Shown here piece by piece: positions 12,322 to 17,112 of a stretch of DNA of 17,112 nucleotides. The notes under the pieces are model-generated. The model searched no databases, had not been told where the DNA came from, and was given only the letters and a program-made list of their open reading frames with translations. Positions within the stretch are counted from its first letter, which is position 1; every line of letters begins with the position of its first letter. Origin of the DNA: UBA5794 sp965368815. Its GTDB lineage: Bacteria > Actinomycetota > Acidimicrobiia > Spongiisociales > UBA5794. The DNA lies in the NCBI GenBank assembly GCA_965368815.1, contig CBDUOH010000046.1, positions 1 through 17,112 of the forward strand. The letters are read 5' to 3'. The position numbers were made by a program, and so were the translations under genes.

Positions 12322-15300
12322 CTAGCGCCCCTTGGCGATCTGGGTCACACGGCGCACAGCGATCAGACCGGCCGAGACATCCGTCACCCCATCACGGTCG
12401 AGCCATGCAAAGAGTCGTTCGCGCCGTGGCACCATCCGTGGGAAGCGTTCGTAGTGGGCATCGAGCGATCCATCGGAATCCTTCAGGATCTGGGCCACCA
12501 CATCGCGTCGCATCTGTTGGAGGTCGTCACGGAGGGACTCGGATGCAAGACGCTCGAACGTCGTCGCTCCGGGAAGGTTCTTGATCTGGCGCTCGAGCCA
12601 GTCCACACGGAACTCGAGGCTGATCCTCGTGTAGATGGCAGCGACCTCGAGGGCGTCCCGGTCGTATGTGTGGGCGAGGTCGATGATGTCGGGAGCCCGT
12701 CGCAGTGCGCGTTGGTAGGCATGACGAACGGCGATCTCGGTGGGAACGCCCTGTGCGAGCATGTGTTCGACCACCGCCTCATACGGTTGACGCCACTCAG
12801 CGGGTTCGAGGGTCGGCATCCCCTTGGACAACGATTCGAAGTGGTCGAGCGACAGATCGACTTCTTCATCGATGGTCGATGGCGTTTCGGGTCGGTTCAG
12901 ATACCAGCGCGTGATCACCGAAACGAGACGGTCCACATCGCTGAGCAACTCGAGATACGTGTCGGGCGAGACCGTTCCGGCAAGTGCCTCGATGTCGGCC
13001 CAACGTCCCGCGGCACCGGTGATGGCTCTGGCAGCGCGGAACGCTCGGACGATCCTGGCCGCGGAATCGCCGGTCTGGGTACGCATACGCGAATAGAACG
13101 TCGAACCGAGCGAGTTGAGCATCTGGTTCGCCACGATGGTGGAGATGAGCTCACGACGCAGCGGGTGCTGGATGATCTCACCCGGGAACCGCTCGGCGAC
13201 CGCCTTGGGGAAGTAGGTGAACAGGTCCGCCTCGAAATGTGGGTCCTCGGGAAGCTCTGATTGCACCAGCAGGTCGGTGAGATACCGTTTCGAATAGGCG
13301 AGCAACACGGCGATTTCGGGGCGGGTCATGCCGATCCCGTCGCGACCACGCTGGAGCATCTCCTCCGATGTCGGGAGAAACTCGATGTCCCTGTTGAGGA
13401 TGCCATCTCGTTCGAGCCGGTCCATCAGGTCCCCGTACTGCTCGATCGTCCGCGTGGAGGAAGCCGACTCCTGGCTGAGGATCTGCGCCTGGAGGAAATT
13501 GTCGTTCAGGATCGCTGCCACGACATCGTCGGACACCTCTTCGATGATGACATCACGTTCGGCTCGGGTGATCTTTCCGCTCTCCTCGGCGATCCTGAGC
13601 AGGATCTTCAGGTTGACCTCACGGTCGGATGCGTGCACTCCCCCTGAGTTGTCGATGAAGTCGGCAAAGATGTGGCCGCCCGATCGTGCGTATTCGATTC
13701 GCCCGAGCTGGGTGACGCCGAGGTTGCCTCCCTCACCGATCACGCGAGCCCGTACGTCGCGTCCGTTGATCCGGATGGCGTCGTTCGCCCGATCCTGGAC
13801 CTGTTCGGAGCTCTCGGACTTCGCCTTGATGTATGTCCCGATCCCGCCGTTCCACAGGAGGTCGACCGGGGCCTTGAGAATCGCTCGCATAAGTTCGTGC
13901 GGGCTCAGCGTGTCAGCATCGACATCGAGCACCTCGCGCATCTCGTCGGTCAGGTCGATGGTCTTGAGGCTGCGTTCGAAGACCCCACCGCCCTTCGAGA
14001 TGAGCGCGGCGTCGTAGTCGGCCCACGATGACCTTGGAATCAACGAGATCCGCTTCCGCTCCTCCCACGACGCGGCCGGATCGGGGTCCGGATCGATGAA
14101 GATGTGCCTGTGATCGAACGCTGCGATCAGTTTGAGATGCTTGGACAACAGCATTCCGTTGCCGAACACGTCACCGGACATGTCCCCGATCCCGACCGCG
14201 GTTATCTCTTCGGTGTCCACGTCGATGTGCAGGTCATGGAAGTGGCGACGCACCGATTCCCACGCACCGCGAGCGGTGATGCCGAGGGCTTTGTGGTCGT
14301 ATCCGGCTGAACCACCCGATGCGAACGCGTCGTCGAGCCAGAACCCGTAGTCGGCGGCGAGTGCATTGGCGGTGTCGGAGAACGACGCCGTGCCCTTGTC
14401 GGCTGCAACGACGAGGTACGGATCGTCGCCATCGTGCCGGACGACATCGGCCGGTGCCTTGACCGTGTCCCCGACGCGCGTGTCGGTGATGTCGAGCAGC
14501 CCCTTGATGAAGATCTGATATCCGGCCTTGACCTCGTCATAGGTGGGCTTGGCCATGTCGAGGGATCGGCGAATGACGAACCCACCTTTGGCACCCGTCG
14601 GGACGATGACAACATTCTTGGTCATCTGGGCCTTCATCAGGCCGAGTACCTCGGTCCGGTAGTCCTCCTTGCGGTCGGACCAGCGGATGCCTCCCCGTGC
14701 AACGGCGCCGCCTCGCAGGTGGACCCCTTCCACGTCAGGTGCCGAGACATAGATCTCGTAGAGCGGCTTGGGGTCAGGCATCTCAGGGACGTGTTCGGAC
14801 ACGAACTTGAGCGAAAGCGACGACCGGCCCTTGACCCGGATGTTCGTGCGCACGGTTGCAAGGATCAGCCCGAGGAACCCTCGGAGGATTCGGTCCACAT
14901 CGAGTGACGACACGTCGTCGAGACTCCTGCGGATCGACTTGGCGATCTCCCGTTCGTTGTCCTCATCGTGGTCGGCCCCGAACCTCGCGTAGAAGAGATG
15001 AACAAGGTTCTCAGCGATCTCAGGGTGGGCGGCGAACGCGTCATCGACGTACCTGACGGAGAACGCCGGGGTCACGAGGCGCCAGTAGTTGCGGTATGCC
15101 CGCAAGATGGCGAGATCCTTGTATCCGAGATCGGTCGTCACGAGCAGACGGTGCAGCGAGTCCGACTCTGCGTTGCCCCGGAGTACCGCCTCCATGGCAA
15201 CGGTGATGCGATCTGCGAGGGTCGTCACGTCGATCTGGCTTCCATCGGGGGCAAGGACGCCGAAGTCGTGGATGAAGATGCCACCGGGTCCCTTGAGCCG

Positions 15301-17112
15301 GGTCGGTACCTCCTCCACGACGGTCAGGCCGAGATGCTCCATCAGCGGCATCACGGCAGACAGATGCAGCTTTCCTGCCTTGCGGTAGACCGTGACGCGA
15401 GTCAGCCGATCGGCCGACAACGGCGCCTTGGCGGACGTGGTCTCATTCTGGAGACCCACCACGATCTCCACTCCGGTGGAGTCCAGACGTTCCAGTTGGA
15501 GGATGTCCCCGACGGTCAGCTCGATCGCCGTGGAGGATCGGTAGTAGTCAGGGAACTTGGAAGCCCACTTGTGCGTGAGTCGTTTCGCCTCCGACTCACC
15601 GACCCTGACGTTGAGGGCCTCGATCACCCGATCGTCCCAGGTACGAGCCATCGCCAGGACCTTGGCCTCAAGCCCCGCCACGTCCACCTCGACCGGGGTA
15701 CCACCTTCGGTCCAGACCGTGAAGTGGATCCGGGCGTCGCCCGACTCCCCGAGTGACAACCGATAGTCGATCATCGTGGCTTTGAATGCATCCTTGAAGA
15801 GCTGCTGCAACTGTTCACGAAGTGCTGCGTTGAAGCGGTCGCGGGGAACGGTCACGAGCACGCTGACGGACCGCTTCAGCGAGTCCCTCCGGACGAAGAG
15901 CCGCACCTGTTGGGACTCTTCGGAATCGATCAGATGGCCCATCGTCGACCCGAGATCGTCGACGGACATGGCGAACAGATCGTCCTTCGGGAAGCTCTCG
16001 AACAGTTGGATCAACGTCTTGTAGTCGTGTGACCCTTCGATGAGGTCGAGGTCCTCGAGTATCGACTTGAGTTTTCGTCTCAGAACGGGGATGTCGCTCG
16101 CAGCCGCCATGTACGCCTTCGACGTGAACAGCCCGATGAGGCGGAGCTCGACGACGGTGCGACCCTCCTCGTTGGTCTGGCGCAACCCGATGTAATCCAT
16201 CCGCGCATCACGGTGCACGGTGGCGCGGCGATTCGTCTTCGTGATGACCACGAGATCGCCACCGAAGTACCGATCCTGCACGTAGTTCGGGAGATCGGCC
16301 ATCCGCACGGCCCGCTGTTCGAGGCCGTTGGGCGACAGCAAGCCGAGCCCGCTTTCGACACGGGCCTTGATCATCAGCTCGTCGTCGACCTCGCTGACGT
16401 CGTACACCTTGTACCCGAGGAACACGAAATTGTCGTCGAGCAGCCACTCGAGGAACTCGACCGTTTCCTCGATCTCCTGATATCCGTACCGTGACACGCT
16501 CGCTTTCGCCGAAGCGATCATCTCGCCGACGGCGCCGCGCATCGGCTCGAAGTCGCGCACTGCAAGTGCTACGTCCTTGAGGACGCGTGTGATGCGTTCA
16601 CGGAGCTCGGTCTGGGCGGCGTCGTCCAAGCGAGCCTCGAGTTCGAAGAACTGGACACTCTCGGTCGACGCCGATGTCCGTGCCCGTTCAACCCGCAGAA
16701 GGCGGCCCGATGTGTCGCGAACCGTGCCGATCAGGGGATGGAGGTGCCTGGCGATTCCGACGTCGGATCGCAGGATGGCCAATGCCGTCGAATCAACGAG
16801 GAATGGCATGTCATCGACGACGACCTGGACGATGGTGCCGGGGGCGGCATACCCGCAGGTCTCGACCGTGGGATTGAACACCCGGACCGCGGATGGGGCA
16901 TTGCCTCTGGCATCGACGAAGTCGAGCAAATCGGCGATCTCGGCGTACAACTGGTCGGGGGCAAGATCCGGAAGATCGGACTCGGGGATCCGTCGTACGA
17001 ACACCGATGTGAATGCCTCAAGCATGTCCCTGCGATCGGCTGGTACATCGGAGGGGATGGCGGCGACGAATCGGTCGACGATCAGGCGGTGTTGGTTGTC
17101 AGATGCACCGTC
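12322..17112 (-). CDS. gdh: Large NAD-dependent glutamate dehydrogenase, 5' end outside the window
   Basis: 1596 codons are visible of a GDH of the 180-kDa class (about 1600-1650 residues in Mycobacterium and Streptomyces). It oxidises glutamate to 2-oxoglutarate and ammonia with NAD in the cytosol, mainly for glutamate catabolism. The N-terminal half holds ACT-like regulatory domains, with DMPFLVDS near 16800. The catalytic core contains RGGIRWSDRKEDYRTEVLG and VPTGAKGGF, whose Lys codon at 14587-14589 is the expected catalytic lysine, followed by DMSGDVFGNGML and IGEGGNLGVTQLGR. The frame has no stop before the right edge and encodes plausible family sequence upstream of ATG 17025, so that ATG is not the true start. 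Its stop lies 28 bp from the stop of the convergent dikinase-like gene. Confidence 0.96.
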   Translation of the reverse strand, partial: DGASDNQHRLIVDRFVAAIPSDVPADRRDMLEAFTSVFVRRIPESDLPDLAPDQLYAEIADLLDFVDARGNAPSAVRVFNPTVETCGYAAPGTIVQVVVDDMPFLVDSTALAILRSDVGIARHLHPLIGTVRDTSGRLLRVERARTSASTESVQFFELEARLDDAAQTELRERITRVLKDVALAVRDFEPMRGAVGEMIASAKASVSRYGYQEIEETVEFLEWLLDDNFVFLGYKVYDVSEVDDELMIKARVESGLGLLSPNGLEQRAVRMADLPNYVQDRYFGGDLVVITKTNRRATVHRDARMDYIGLRQTNEEGRTVVELRLIGLFTSKAYMAAASDIPVLRRKLKSILEDLDLIEGSHDYKTLIQLFESFPKDDLFAMSVDDLGSTMGHLIDSEESQQVRLFVRRDSLKRSVSVLVTVPRDRFNAALREQLQQLFKDAFKATMIDYRLSLGESGDARIHFTVWTEGGTPVEVDVAGLEAKVLAMARTWDDRVIEALNVRVGESEAKRLTHKWASKFPDYYRSSTAIELTVGDILQLERLDSTGVEIVVGLQNETTSAKAPLSADRLTRVTVYRKAGKLHLSAVMPLMEHLGLTVVEEVPTRLKGPGGIFIHDFGVLAPDGSQIDVTTLADRITVAMEAVLRGNAESDSLHRLLVTTDLGYKDLAILRAYRNYWRLVTPAFSVRYVDDAFAAHPEIAENLVHLFYARFGADHDEDNEREIAKSIRRSLDDVSSLDVDRILRGFLGLILATVRTNIRVKGRSSLSLKFVSEHVPEMPDPKPLYEIYVSAPDVEGVHLRGGAVARGGIRWSDRKEDYRTEVLGLMKAQMTKNVVIVPTGAKGGFVIRRSLDMAKPTYDEVKAGYQIFIKGLLDITDTRVGDTVKAPADVVRHDGDDPYLVVAADKGTASFSDTANALAADYGFWLDDAFASGGSAGYDHKALGITARGAWESVRRHFHDLHIDVDTEEITAVGIGDMSGDVFGNGMLLSKHLKLIAAFDHRHIFIDPDPDPAASWEERKRISLIPRSSWADYDAALISKGGGVFERSLKTIDLTDEMREVLDVDADTLSPHELMRAILKAPVDLLWNGGIGTYIKAKSESSEQVQDRANDAIRINGRDVRARVIGEGGNLGVTQLGRIEYARSGGHIFADFIDNSGGVHASDREVNLKILLRIAEESGKITRAERDVIIEEVSDDVVAAILNDNFLQAQILSQESASSTRTIEQYGDLMDRLERDGILNRDIEFLPTSEEMLQRGRDGIGMTRPEIAVLLAYSKRYLTDLLVQSELPEDPHFEADLFTYFPKAVAERFPGEIIQHPLRRELISTIVANQMLNSLGSTFYSRMRTQTGDSAARIVRAFRAARAITGAAGRWADIEALAGTVSPDTYLELLSDVDRLVSVITRWYLNRPETPSTIDEEVDLSLDHFESLSKGMPTLEPAEWRQPYEAVVEHMLAQGVPTEIAVRHAYQRALRRAPDIIDLAHTYDRDALEVAAIYTRISLEFRVDWLERQIKNLPGATTFERLASESLRDDLQQMRRDVVAQILKDSDGSLDAHYERFPRMVPRRERLFAWLDRDGVTDVSAGLIAVRRVTQIAKGR

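Noticed and set aside
12151..13260. A 369-codon open frame on the plus strand overlapping the dikinase end and antisense to the glutamate dehydrogenase gene
   Set aside because: It spans the convergent junction and both real reading frames, has no motif, and is explained by GC-rich codon structure.

Overview
The window looks like chromosomal DNA from a high-GC actinobacterium. The signs are strong G/C bias at third codon positions, several -10-like TAnnnT hexamers placed exactly 6 nt before a start codon (leaderless transcripts), a very large NAD-type glutamate dehydrogenase, and many TetR regulators. A member of the Acidimicrobiia or a relative fits best, but that placement is an inference. 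Coding density is very high. No gap between genes exceeds about 125 bp, and I see no rRNA, tRNA, IS element, CRISPR array or prophage gene.

Left part (1-4195): the start of a lipoprotein gene runs off the left edge and is divergent from a leaderless GNAT acetyltransferase. The acetyltransferase converges, with overlapping stop codons, on a SAM hydrolase (DUF62; SAM hydroxide adenosyltransferase), which lies downstream of a haloalkane dehalogenase (dhaA-like) on the same strand. dhaA is divergent from a ComB-family (2-phosphosulfolactate phosphatase-like) gene, and the space between them holds a perfect 12-bp-arm inverted repeat. A small charged ORF follows comB and converges with a doxX-like membrane gene.

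Centre (3683-8515): a tightly coupled minus-strand operon paaA-paaB-paaC-paaD-paaE-tetR(paaR)-doxX. It encodes the phenylacetyl-CoA 1,2-epoxidase (PaaABCE), its assembly factor PaaD and a probable PaaR repressor. A near-consensus PaaR-type operator lies exactly between the -35 and -10 of the paaA promoter, so the operon carries its own repressor and its target site. The genes for CoA ligation, isomerisation, ring opening and beta-oxidation (paaK, paaG, paaZ, etc.) are not in the window.

Right-centre (8516-12293): a six-helix membrane protein gene is divergent from a second tetR. The second tetR overlaps a 797-residue protein built like rifampin phosphotransferase: an ATP-grasp domain, a long middle domain of unknown specificity, and a C-terminal swivelling phosphohistidine domain, with no PEP-binding TIM barrel. 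Between the divergent genes is a dense array of GTGTGCA/TGCACAC half-sites and TTGCAGAGA repeats. This is the most likely place for an undescribed system: a TetR-controlled dikinase of unknown acceptor plus a membrane partner.

Right part (12322-17112): the minus-strand gene of a large (about 180 kDa class) NAD-dependent glutamate dehydrogenase. Its reading frame stays open to the window edge, so its N-terminus lies outside.
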